The position numbers and the translations under genes were made by a program. Of a DNA stretch of 5,194 bases, positions 1 to 5,194 are shown piece by piece (position 1 is the stretch's first letter; each line of letters opens with the position of its first letter). This stretch comes from an uncultured Paracoccus sp. (GTDB lineage Bacteria; Pseudomonadota; Alphaproteobacteria; Rhodobacterales; Rhodobacteraceae), in the NCBI RefSeq assembly GCF_946221145.1, contig NZ_CAMIOH010000224.1, positions 1 through 5,194 on the forward strand, read 5' to 3'. Below the pieces are notes generated by a model. The model ran no database searches. It was not told the origin of the DNA and saw only the letters and a list, made by a program, of their open reading frames with translations.

Positions 1-14
1 ACGATGCGGGCCTG

Positions 15-34
15 CCGGGCGCTCAGTCGCCCGG
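15..34 (-). terminator. Hairpin spanning the end of the Ntn amidase gene
   Basis: CCGGGCG at 15-21 and CGCCCGG at 28-34 are perfect reverse complements with a 6-base loop containing part of the amidase stop codon. On the minus strand this forms a stable GC-rich 7-bp stem at the exact end of the three-gene operon. No T-run follows within the window (the next bases are CAGGCCCGC), so a simple intrinsic terminator is not supported. It could still protect the mRNA 3' end or assist termination. Confidence 0.35.
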
Positions 35-1072
35 TTCGAAGACAAAGGCTTCGGCAGGCGTGAAGTCGGCCGAAACCTCGCCGGAATGGATCACGCTCAT
101 GTCGATGCCCAGATCAAGCTTTCGGACGCCTGACTGCGGGCTGAAATCCAGCTTGGCCAAGTCCACCCAGAAGACGTTCGGCGCGATGGCCGATTCCACA
201 TAGAACAACCGGCTTTTCTGGTCGGCCACCACCCGCCAGCGGGTCGTGGACAGGTTCGGCGCGTCGGGAATGCTGACCCCGAACGGAACCGAGGTATTGC
301 GGATCACGCTGAACACCGCCGCCGCTGCCGTGCGCGGATCGTCGCTTTGCACCACCATGTCGATATAGGTTCCGGCGCGCACGAACCGGTCGGCGGCGCG
401 GGTCGTGCCCGGCAACGCCTCGCGCGGGTTCGCGCCCTTCCAGTATGCGCTGATGGCAAGCTGCTGGTCATAGACGGGATCGTTGGTCATCACCCGGTAA
501 TCGCGGCCATGGTGGATCGACAATTCGCCGTCGATCCATTCAAGGATCGCGCTGTCGCCGGACGCATCCGACAGCGACAGATGCACCGTCGTCAGCCTGC
601 CGGGCTGCACCGGCACATCCTTGGTCACCGTGTCGAAGGGGTTTTCGTTCAGATAGGCCACCGCCTCGGCCACGGTGGCGAAATTGTCCAGGAAGAACTG
701 CCCCCAGACCGACAGCGACATCTGCGGCGTCGTGCCGTCGTCTTCGGGATATTCGGAATCGGCCAGCCACAGCATGTTGGCGACCAGCCCCTTTTCGTTC
801 ATGCCGTCCACGGTCGCGATGTCATAGCCCGAGACGATCAGGCTGCCGTATTTCGAGGTCCATTCGACAGACCGCGCGCCCGCCGCGCCATCGCGCTTCA
901 TTCCCTGCGGAAAGATCCACAGGTTGCTGAGCATCGGCATGCTCCAATCCATCGACCGGCCGGTCAGGACACGTCCTTCGGGACCAAGATAGGTGACGCG
1001 GCTGCACGCCTCGGCCACCGGCGCGGCAAGGGCTGCGGCCAGGCCAAGCGCAAGGGATATCCGGTGCATCAT
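23..1072 (-). CDS. Exported linear-amide C-N hydrolase, choloylglycine hydrolase / penicillin V acylase family (Ntn fold)
   Basis: This 349-aa protein should cleave a linear amide bond in the periplasm using an N-terminal cysteine. Family members act on conjugated bile salts, penicillin V or, in some Gram-negatives, N-acyl homoserine lactones; the substrate here cannot be read from sequence. Residues 1-22 form a signal peptide ending in Ala-Glu-Ala, so signal peptidase cleavage would expose Cys23, the expected nucleophile. Arg39 and Asp42 (GRSMDW) sit at the family spacing from it. Asn197 (MTNDP) and Arg229 (DRFVRA, after LPG) match the other conserved active-site residues. NEKGL at 92-96 is another family hallmark. 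The length is normal for the family. It is the last gene of a three-gene operon, starting 2 bases after the barrel gene stop, with GGAGG 8 bases before the ATG. ATG codons 1 and 2 are adjacent, so the start could be one codon later. Family assignment is firm; substrate is open. Confidence 0.9.
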   Translation of the reverse strand: MMHRISLALGLAAALAAPVAEACSRVTYLGPEGRVLTGRSMDWSMPMLSNLWIFPQGMKRDGAAGARSVEWTSKYGSLIVSGYDIATVDGMNEKGLVANMLWLADSEYPEDDGTTPQMSLSVWGQFFLDNFATVAEAVAYLNENPFDTVTKDVPVQPGRLTTVHLSLSDASGDSAILEWIDGELSIHHGRDYRVMTNDPVYDQQLAISAYWKGANPREALPGTTRAADRFVRAGTYIDMVVQSDDPRTAAAAVFSVIRNTSVPFGVSIPDAPNLSTTRWRVVADQKSRLFYVESAIAPNVFWVDLAKLDFSPQSGVRKLDLGIDMSVIHSGEVSADFTPAEAFVFEPGD

Positions 1073-1074
1073 GA

Positions 1075-1794
1075 TCAGAACCTCCAGGTCAGGCCAAGCA
1101 GCGGCCCGGCCATGGTGGCGTCCACCCGCGTGCCGCCGCTGCGATAATCCACGTCCAGCCGCCGATAGCCGACCGAGACATAGGCCCGGTCGGTCATCTG
1201 GTAATTGACCGTGGCATAGACCTGGGTCGTCTCCTCGGACCCCATGCCGGTGATGCCGTGGTCGATATAGGCGATGGCCGACCAGCGGGGGGCCAGCCGG
1301 TAATTCGCCCGCAGCGCGATGATCGGATCGACGAATTCCTGGTCTCCCGACCGGCTGATCAGGCCGCCCGCCACCGACACCTTGGCCTTGATCCTCCAGG
1401 CGCGCACCCCGCCCAGCACGTCAAGCGCCAGCCCGTTGTCGTCGATCGCCCGCCAGCCTGCGGCCAGGGTCAGCGACCGTTGGGCCAGTTCGCCCTCGGC
1501 TGGCAGGCCGGGCTGGACTTGCCCCGCCTTGGAACTGGACGAATAGCTGAAATCGCCGGTCACGACGAAGCGGTCCTTGCGGGCATAGCCGGACAGGAAG
1601 AAGGCCGCGTCCGAATCTTCCAGCACTTCGGAAAAGCTCTTGTCAAAGCGCAGGGTCGGGGCGCCGGCAAAAGGCGTCAGGTCGCCCCCCAGCCCCGAGG
1701 CCCAGACAAAGGGCGTGATCTGCCCGCTCCAGTCCTCGGCCACGGCCGGGGCGGCGGTCAGCATGACCGCAAGGGCGGCACCCAGGCGGATCAT
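1075..1794 (-). CDS. Small outer-membrane beta-barrel protein (porin-like), function unknown
   Basis: This 239-aa protein is predicted to sit in the outer membrane. Residues 1-19 are a signal peptide ending Ala-Val-Ala before Glu-Asp-Trp. The mature part shows alternating polar and hydrophobic strands typical of a small barrel (for example GQITPFVWASG near 24-34, and VYATVNYQM and YVSVGYRRLDV near the C-terminus). It ends in Leu-Thr-Trp-Arg-Phe; a terminal Phe is the usual C-terminal signal for the BAM assembly machinery. The size suggests about 8 strands, but strand count is inferred. The start was chosen because its ATG overlaps the amidohydrolase stop as ATGA (translational coupling), is preceded by GAGG at 7 bases, and is followed directly by the signal peptide. 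The same frame stays open upstream to 2865, but that stretch lies inside the amidohydrolase gene. The position between two exported hydrolases suggests a role in substrate passage or binding. I do not recognise a named family. Confidence 0.85.
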   Translation of the reverse strand: MIRLGAALAVMLTAAPAVAEDWSGQITPFVWASGLGGDLTPFAGAPTLRFDKSFSEVLEDSDAAFFLSGYARKDRFVVTGDFSYSSSSKAGQVQPGLPAEGELAQRSLTLAAGWRAIDDNGLALDVLGGVRAWRIKAKVSVAGGLISRSGDQEFVDPIIALRANYRLAPRWSAIAYIDHGITGMGSEETTQVYATVNYQMTDRAYVSVGYRRLDVDYRSGGTRVDATMAGPLLGLTWRF

Positions 1795-3254
1795 ATCGCA
1801 TCCTCGGACAGCTCGTTCTTGAACATGCGGCCGCCCTTCATGATCAGCCGCAGGTTGGCGGTGTCCGACAGCCAGTCCAGGTTCTGTTCGGGATCGCCGT
1901 TGATCACCAGCAGGTCGGCCAGGGCATCGGGCGCGATTACCCCCACCCGCCCCGGATAGGGTGCCCGCCCGCCGGACATCGCCAGCAATTCGCCCGCAGC
2001 CCCGGTCGCGCGATGCAGCGCGGCCAGCGGCGACATGAAGCGCGACAGCTTGGCCAGCTGCCGTCCCTGGCTGTCCGCGCCGCTGTACAGGATGTCGGTT
2101 CCGAAGGCCCAGTTCACCTTGTGCTTCTCGGCCAGCTCGAAGGCGCGCACCGTGCCCTCGGCCACCGCCGTCTGCGCGGCAAGCGCCTTGGGATCGGTAT
2201 ATTGGTTGGCGTCCTCGTCCTGCAAAAAGGGCTGGATCGACCACCAGATGCCGTTGTCGGCCATCATCCGCACGGTATCCTCGTCCGCGAGCTGGCCGTG
2301 TTCGATGGATTTCACCCCCGCCTCGATGCAGCGGCGGATGCCCGCCGAGGTATAGACATGGGCGCAGACATAGGTGCCCCAGTCGGCGGCGCAATCCACC
2401 GCCGCCTTCATCTCGTCCAGCCTGAATTGTAGCGATTCCAGCGGATCGTATTGCGAGGCGACGCCGCCGCCCGCGCTGATCTTGATCTGGCTGGCGCCCT
2501 TCATCAGCTGCTCTCGGGTGCGGCGCAGCACCTCGGGGACGCCATCGGCCAGGGCGGTCACGCCTTGCCGGGTGGCGTAATCGGCGGGATCGGACGGCAT
2601 CGCGGGCAGGCTGTTGGAAAAGCGGAAATCGCCATGCCCGGATGTCTGCGACAGGATCGCGCCCGACGGGAAGATGCGCGGGCCGGTGACGACGCCCCGG
2701 TCGATGGCCGCCTGCAGGCCGAAGGCCGGGCCGCCCACGTCGCGCACGGTGGTAAAGCCGCGCATCAGCGCATTGCCCGCCTCGCGCCCCGAGATCAGGT
2801 GGACCAGGCCGATGTCCTGGGTCATGGCGGCGATCTGGCTGACGCCGCACAGGGTGGCGTGCCAATGCGCGTCGATCAGGCCGGGAATCACGACGCGCCC
2901 GCCGCAGTCGATCCGGTCAGCGTCATCCGGGCCTTCCCCGGCCGCGGGCAGGGCGGCGATCCGGTCGCCCTGGATCAGGATGTCGGTGCCGCTGCGCAAC
3001 GACAGCGTGGTGCCGTCGAACAGGCGCAGGTTGGTCAGCAGCAGGGGCCGGGCCGGGGTCTGCGCGCGCAGCTCTCTGGGTGCAAGGCCAAAGCCCGCGA
3101 ACATGCCGACCACCGCCGACATGCCGCCCAGCATCTGGCGCCGCGAAATGTCGGCCTCGATCCGGCGCATCGCGGCCAGGGTTTCGGGGGTGCTGCAATG
3201 ACAGTAGTGCAAGGGGGAAAGGCCGCTGGCTGCGGTAAAACAGGCCTGACACAT
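1791..3254 (-). CDS. Tat-exported metal-dependent amidohydrolase (imidazolonepropionase/prolidase-like)
   Basis: This 487-aa protein is a TIM-barrel amidohydrolase that should hydrolyse an amide or cyclic amide with a divalent-metal centre. The metal ligands are all visible: His130 and His132 (DAHWH in strand 1), Lys258 (QIKIS, the probable carboxylated lysine), His299 (CAHVYT), His319 (SIEHGQ) and Asp387 (FGTDI). This set matches the imidazolonepropionase-like group that includes Xaa-Pro dipeptidases; exact substrate is unknown. A twin-arginine motif, SRRQML at 37-42, followed by a hydrophobic stretch to about 58, indicates folded export to the periplasm. Before it lies an unusual Cys-rich leader (Cys2, Cys5, Cys18, Cys20). 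The start at 3254 is preferred because AGAAGGTGG lies 6 bases upstream; Met29 has no comparable site but would give a more ordinary Tat leader. It is the first gene of the operon, and its stop overlaps the barrel gene start. Confidence 0.9.
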   Translation of the reverse strand: MCQACFTAASGLSPLHYCHCSTPETLAAMRRIEADISRRQMLGGMSAVVGMFAGFGLAPRELRAQTPARPLLLTNLRLFDGTTLSLRSGTDILIQGDRIAALPAAGEGPDDADRIDCGGRVVIPGLIDAHWHATLCGVSQIAAMTQDIGLVHLISGREAGNALMRGFTTVRDVGGPAFGLQAAIDRGVVTGPRIFPSGAILSQTSGHGDFRFSNSLPAMPSDPADYATRQGVTALADGVPEVLRRTREQLMKGASQIKISAGGGVASQYDPLESLQFRLDEMKAAVDCAADWGTYVCAHVYTSAGIRRCIEAGVKSIEHGQLADEDTVRMMADNGIWWSIQPFLQDEDANQYTDPKALAAQTAVAEGTVRAFELAEKHKVNWAFGTDILYSGADSQGRQLAKLSRFMSPLAALHRATGAAGELLAMSGGRAPYPGRVGVIAPDALADLLVINGDPEQNLDWLSDTANLRLIMKGGRMFKNELSEDAI

Positions 3255-3260
3255 GAGGGA

Positions 3261-3269
3261 CCACCTTCT
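3261..3269 (-). promoter_or_regulatory. Ribosome binding site supporting the long amidohydrolase start
   Basis: The minus strand reads AGAAGGTGG ending 6 bases before the ATG at 3254, a good match to the anti-Shine-Dalgarno sequence. The internal alternative start (Met29, ATG at 3170) is preceded by CTGGCCGCG, which has no such match. The site therefore argues that the Cys-rich N-terminal leader is translated. Confidence 0.55.
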
Positions 3270-3283
3270 AAACGCCTGCTGTG

Positions 3284-3311
3284 ATGTTTACCAAGATTGG
3301 CGGTCTGGCAA
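3284..3311 (-). promoter_or_regulatory. Possible promoter of the three-gene hydrolase operon
   Basis: On the minus strand a TTGCCA hexamer (3311-3306), five of six matches to the sigma-70 -35 consensus, is followed after 16 bases by AAACAT (3289-3284), only three of six matches to the -10 consensus. It lies about 30 bases before the amidohydrolase ATG. Two short inverted repeats flank or overlap it: CAAG-TCT-CTTG at 3309-3319 and CCAA-GA-TTGG at 3291-3300. These could be regulator contacts but are short enough to be chance. The assignment is weak and rests on position and the -35 match. Confidence 0.25.
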
Positions 3312-3377
3312 GTCTCTTGTTATGCTTGCGTCGAGGCTGCGAACCCGTGCGGCGAAAATGCTGCATCGCCTTGACGC

Positions 3378-3407
3378 AGAACGGCGCAGGGGTTCCCGCG
3401 CCGTCCC
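3378..3407 (-). terminator. Terminator-like hairpin behind the phosphodiesterase gene
   Basis: A perfect 7-bp inverted repeat, ACGGCGC at 3381-3387 and GCGCCGT at 3398-3404, has a 10-base loop. Read on the minus strand, the stem can be extended by G-T, G-C and G-T pairs to about 10 bp. It begins about 11 bases after the phosphodiesterase stop at 3418. Only a short T-poor tail (TTCTGCG) follows, so it is not a classic strong intrinsic terminator. Its place between two same-strand transcription units supports a termination or mRNA 3'-end role. Confidence 0.45.
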
Positions 3408-3417
3408 GGTTCGTGGT

Positions 3418-4482
3418 TCAGGCGGCCTTGCGGCGACGGCGCAGCAGCGCCAGCCCGCCCAGTCCCGCCAGCAGAAGCGGCGCGGCGGCAGGCAGCGGCA
3501 CCGGGGCAGGGGCCTGCGCATCGACAACGGTGCGGCCGAAATCGGTGTAATCGGTAAAGAACCCGTCCAGACCCCAGTTCAGCATTGGTTCGATCATCGC
3601 GAAGGCGGCCTCTTCGCTCAGCGGACGGAACGTATAGGCATGGACCTTGAGGCCCAGGCCATGGGCGGCGTCGATGAAGGCTTCGGTTATGCCGGTATAG
3701 CTGACGCCCACGCCGGTCGCGACCCCGGCCAGCGTTTCCAGCGTGTTGAAGCCATCGCTGCCGTTCACGCCATAGACGCCGTTCTCCAGGCGCACCGCCC
3801 CCAGCTGCGCGACCTCGGCCACCATCCCGTTGGTCTCCAGCAGGCCGGTCAGGTTCGCCACCGACTGAAAGGCGAAGGATTGCAGGATCACCTTGTCGGC
3901 GGCCGTGGTAAAGCCATGGGCCTTCAGGCTGTCGATGATCTTCTGTTCCTTGCCCGCGTCGAAGGGCGCCTTCGCCTCGGGATAGATCCCGACCGAGGTG
4001 CCGTTGGCGGCGTTATGGTCCTTCAGATAGGTCAGCACCTCGTCCAGGGTCGGCACCTTGTAGGGATCGGCCATGCTGGGCGTGAAATCGGCATGGGGCG
4101 ACTTGTCGCCCGACAGCGCGCCGGTGGGCTTGACGGTCAGCTGCTTGATCTCGGCCAGGGTGAAATCCTTGACGCGATAGCCGCCGTTGCGCGGCGCGAA
4201 GACCTGGGCGGCATTGGTGGTGCGGGTCAGCGTGGTGTCATGCATGGCGACCAGCTGGCCGTCGCTGGTCAGCTGCACGTCGGGTTCGATGTAGTCGGCG
4301 CCCAGCTTGATCGCCAGTTCATAGCTGCCCAGCGTTTCCTCGGGCAGATAGCCGCTGGCGCCGCGATGGGCGACGACGATCGGCGCCTCGCCCGTCAGGG
4401 TGTTGTAGCTGGCCGCATCGGCGGCAGGGGCAAGGGCGGCGAATGCCGAAAAGGCCGCGACGGCGGCAAGACGAAGGGTCAT
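3418..4482 (-). CDS. Exported glycerophosphodiester phosphodiesterase with VPLPA-CTERM-like sorting tail
   Basis: This 354-aa enzyme should hydrolyse glycerophosphodiesters to glycerol-3-phosphate and an alcohol, in the GlpQ-like GDPD family. Residues 1-24 are a signal peptide (Ala-rich, ending AADAA). The catalytic segment HRGASGYLPEET begins at His39-Arg40. Glu66 and Asp68 (IEPDVQ) are metal ligands, His81 (AMHDTTL) is the second catalytic histidine, and Glu169 with Lys171 (YPEAKAP) complete the site. HAYTFRP and GLDGFFTDYTD are the closing GDPD motifs. GlpQ has His where this protein has the second Glu of PEET. The C-terminus is VPLPA (328-332), a hydrophobic stretch (333-347), then RRRRKAA. 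This is the tripartite layout of VPLPA-CTERM proteins, which are thought to be processed by an exosortase-type system. The start has a weak GGGAA 6 bases upstream. It appears to be a single-gene unit with its own upstream region and downstream hairpin. Confidence 0.93.
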   Translation of the reverse strand: MTLRLAAVAAFSAFAALAPAADAASYNTLTGEAPIVVAHRGASGYLPEETLGSYELAIKLGADYIEPDVQLTSDGQLVAMHDTTLTRTTNAAQVFAPRNGGYRVKDFTLAEIKQLTVKPTGALSGDKSPHADFTPSMADPYKVPTLDEVLTYLKDHNAANGTSVGIYPEAKAPFDAGKEQKIIDSLKAHGFTTAADKVILQSFAFQSVANLTGLLETNGMVAEVAQLGAVRLENGVYGVNGSDGFNTLETLAGVATGVGVSYTGITEAFIDAAHGLGLKVHAYTFRPLSEEAAFAMIEPMLNWGLDGFFTDYTDFGRTVVDAQAPAPVPLPAAAPLLLAGLGGLALLRRRRKAA

Positions 4483-4719
4483 GGTGGGTTCCCGGTTTTG
4501 ATCGGTTCCTGCACGGCCCGCAGGCCACGCAACCCCGGCACTGTGGTAAGATTGGTTAACGGTTCCGCGACGGTTCTGTTTTGTTTTGATAAAATTGCCC
4601 CGCTTTCAGGCCGGCTGTTCCGGCGCACAACAATATGAAGCGCCCGGCCGCCATCGCGTCTTGTCAGGCTGGCCGTCCGGTGGCAGGGGCAGGGAAAACG
4701 ACCGGCAAGGGACAGCGGA
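4483..4719. promoter_or_regulatory. Divergent intergenic region with AT-rich promoter-like patch
   Basis: This 237-base gap separates the leftward phosphodiesterase gene from the rightward membrane-protein gene, so both promoters should lie in it or close by. About 4541-4597 is clearly AT-richer than its surroundings, with GTTAAC at 4555-4560 and a T/A run through 4576-4596. I could not fit a convincing pair of -35 and -10 hexamers for either direction. Two small perfect stem-loops occur: CCTGC/GCAGG at 4508-4524, in the probable 5' leader of the phosphodiesterase mRNA, and GCCGG/CCGGC at 4610-4624. No coding sequence on either strand is persuasive here. Confidence 0.45.
4559..4576. repeat. 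Tandem 7-bp direct repeat, 11-bp periodicity (candidate operator)
   Basis: ACGGTTC occurs at 4559-4565 and again at 4570-4576, separated by CGCG; on the minus strand this is GAACCGT-CGCG-GAACCGT. A 7-bp direct repeat with a 4-bp spacer places two half-sites one helical turn apart. This is the architecture used by OmpR/PhoB-class response regulators. The bases match the PhoB half-site CTGTCAT poorly, so a PhoB assignment is not supported. It lies 77-94 bases upstream of the phosphodiesterase ATG, in the AT-richer patch. Confidence 0.35.
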
Positions 4720-5139
4720 ATGAAAACGGATGCGATGGTGTGGGTGCAGCGGATCGTCGGCGCGGTCTTTGCGGTGGGCGTGGTCGCGCTGATCGGCGCC
4801 ATCGTCACACAGGTCGGCCAGGCCGAGGGCTGGCCGCCCCTGCCGATCTTCCTTGGCCTTCTGGGGATCGTTGCGCTGATCCTGGCATCGGGGGCCTGCC
4901 TAGCGCTGATCTCGGTCGCGATTTCGGCGCGGCGCGGCGCCGATGCGCTGCGCCATCTGGCCGGGCCGGGCGTGTCCGCGCCCACAGCCAGCCCGGCCCG
5001 GGTGTTCAGCCAGACGCCGCTGCGCGAGGTGGTGGCCGACCCGCAGCCGCAGACACAGACGCAGCCCGAACCCGCCCCTGCGCGCCCGGCGCGTCCCGCG
5101 GGCCGGACCCTGGTGGCCGAGCGCTCAGTCCTGCGTTAG
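4720..5139 (+). CDS. Hypothetical two-helix inner-membrane protein with Pro/Gln-rich cytoplasmic tail
   Basis: I do not recognise this 139-aa protein. Two hydrophobic segments are clear: about 12-32 (IVGAVFAVGVVALIGAIVTQ) and about 43-68, joined by a short loop with WPPLP. Arg11 before the first helix and Arg71-Arg72 after the second predict both ends in the cytoplasm by the positive-inside rule. Residues 80-139 look disordered: rich in Ala and Pro, with alternating Gln/Thr/Pro around 109-118 and an Ala-Arg-Pro stretch after it. No catalytic motif, cysteine pair or known domain is visible. The start is supported by AAGGGA 7 bases before the ATG, and codon third positions are strongly GC-biased like the neighbours. 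It is divergent from the phosphodiesterase and converges on the gene entering from the right; its TAG stop overlaps that gene's TAA. Confidence 0.75.
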   Translation: MKTDAMVWVQRIVGAVFAVGVVALIGAIVTQVGQAEGWPPLPIFLGLLGIVALILASGACLALISVAISARRGADALRHLAGPGVSAPTASPARVFSQTPLREVVADPQPQTQTQPEPAPARPARPAGRTLVAERSVLR

Positions 5140-5194
5140 CCTTTTTTCCCGATCCGGGGTTCGGTCCCGTCCAGCAGGCGGGCGATGTTCGGGC
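5136..5194 (-). CDS. C-terminal fragment of an unidentified gene (18 codons, cut by window edge)
   Basis: On the minus strand the right edge reads through 18 codons giving PNIARLLDGTEPRIGKKG, then a TAA stop (5138-5136). The frame has GC-biased third positions (ATC, GCC, CGC, CTG, CTG, GAC, GGG, ACC), whereas the other two minus frames give less protein-like sequence. It ends in a basic tail. The fragment is too short to name a family, and I infer a real gene mainly from codon style and the convergent arrangement with the plus-strand membrane-protein gene. Confidence 0.5.
   Translation of the reverse strand, partial: PNIARLLDGTEPRIGKKG

Noticed and set aside
347..1147. Plus-strand open frame (266 codons) opposite the Ntn amidase
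   Set aside because: His/Arg/Gly-rich shadow of a well-supported minus-strand gene, without domain motifs.
1795..2865. In-frame upstream extension of the barrel gene, giving a 596-residue product
   Set aside because: The extension lies entirely inside the amidohydrolase gene in another frame, is Arg/Gly/Pro-rich, and the real start has a signal peptide, ribosome binding site and ATGA coupling.
2451..3284. Plus-strand open frame (277 codons) opposite the amidohydrolase
   Set aside because: Antisense shadow with skewed composition; the minus-strand gene accounts for the stretch.
4559..4576. Pho box
   Set aside because: Spacing fits but the half-site bases do not match CTGTCAT; kept only as an unassigned tandem repeat.
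4585..4599. FNR/Anr-type site (TTGAT half-site in TTGATAAAATTG)
   Set aside because: Only the left half matches; the right half is TTGCC rather than ATCAA.
3253..4638. Long plus-strand open frame (461 codons) opposite the phosphodiesterase
   Set aside because: It is antisense to a gene with complete catalytic motifs. Its Gly/Arg/Gln/His-rich composition is typical of frames opposite GC-biased codons.
4479..4985. Minus-strand open frame (168 codons) across the divergent intergenic region
   Set aside because: Runs antisense to the membrane-protein gene and through the promoter region; composition is not protein-like and no ribosome binding site was seen.
5120..5147. Possible intrinsic terminator for the plus-strand gene (AGCGC/GCGTT stem, then six T)
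   Set aside because: The stem is only 5 bp with one wobble pair, overlaps the stop codon and is separated from the T-run by four bases. The T-run is also explained by two Lys codons of the opposite gene.

Overview
The window is GC-rich, and its codons almost always end in G or C. It looks like the chromosome of a Rhodobacterales-type alphaproteobacterium such as Paracoccus or Rhodobacter. This is inferred from base composition, a C-terminal VPLPA-type sorting tail, a Tat-exported amidohydrolase and general protein style. No rRNA, tRNA, mobile element, CRISPR array or phage gene was seen.

Layout. Positions 23-3254 (minus strand) hold a tightly packed three-gene operon. In transcription order it encodes a Tat-exported metal-dependent amidohydrolase (3254-1791), a small outer-membrane beta-barrel protein (1794-1075, sharing an ATGA overlap with the first gene) and an exported choloylglycine-hydrolase-family Ntn amidase (1072-23, 2 bases after the barrel gene). 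A 163-base gap follows, with a possible promoter for the operon and a hairpin behind the next gene. Positions 3418-4482 (minus strand) encode a GlpQ-like glycerophosphodiester phosphodiesterase with a signal peptide and a VPLPA-CTERM-like tail. A 237-base divergent intergenic region (4483-4719) contains an AT-rich patch and a tandem 7-bp direct repeat at 11-bp periodicity. On the plus strand, 4720-5139 encodes an unrecognised two-helix membrane protein with a Pro/Gln-rich tail. At the right edge the last 18 codons of a minus-strand gene appear to enter the window, with its stop codon interlocked with that of the plus-strand gene.

How the genes may work together. All four complete minus-strand products carry export signals, so the window is mainly about envelope hydrolysis. 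The three-gene operon combines two different amide-bond hydrolase folds (a TIM-barrel metal amidohydrolase and an N-terminal-cysteine hydrolase) with an outer-membrane barrel. A plausible but unproven reading is a periplasmic module that admits and degrades an amide-containing compound such as an N-acyl amino acid, a peptide-like molecule or an acyl-homoserine lactone. The phosphodiesterase would release glycerol-3-phosphate from glycerophosphodiesters at the cell surface or in the periplasm.
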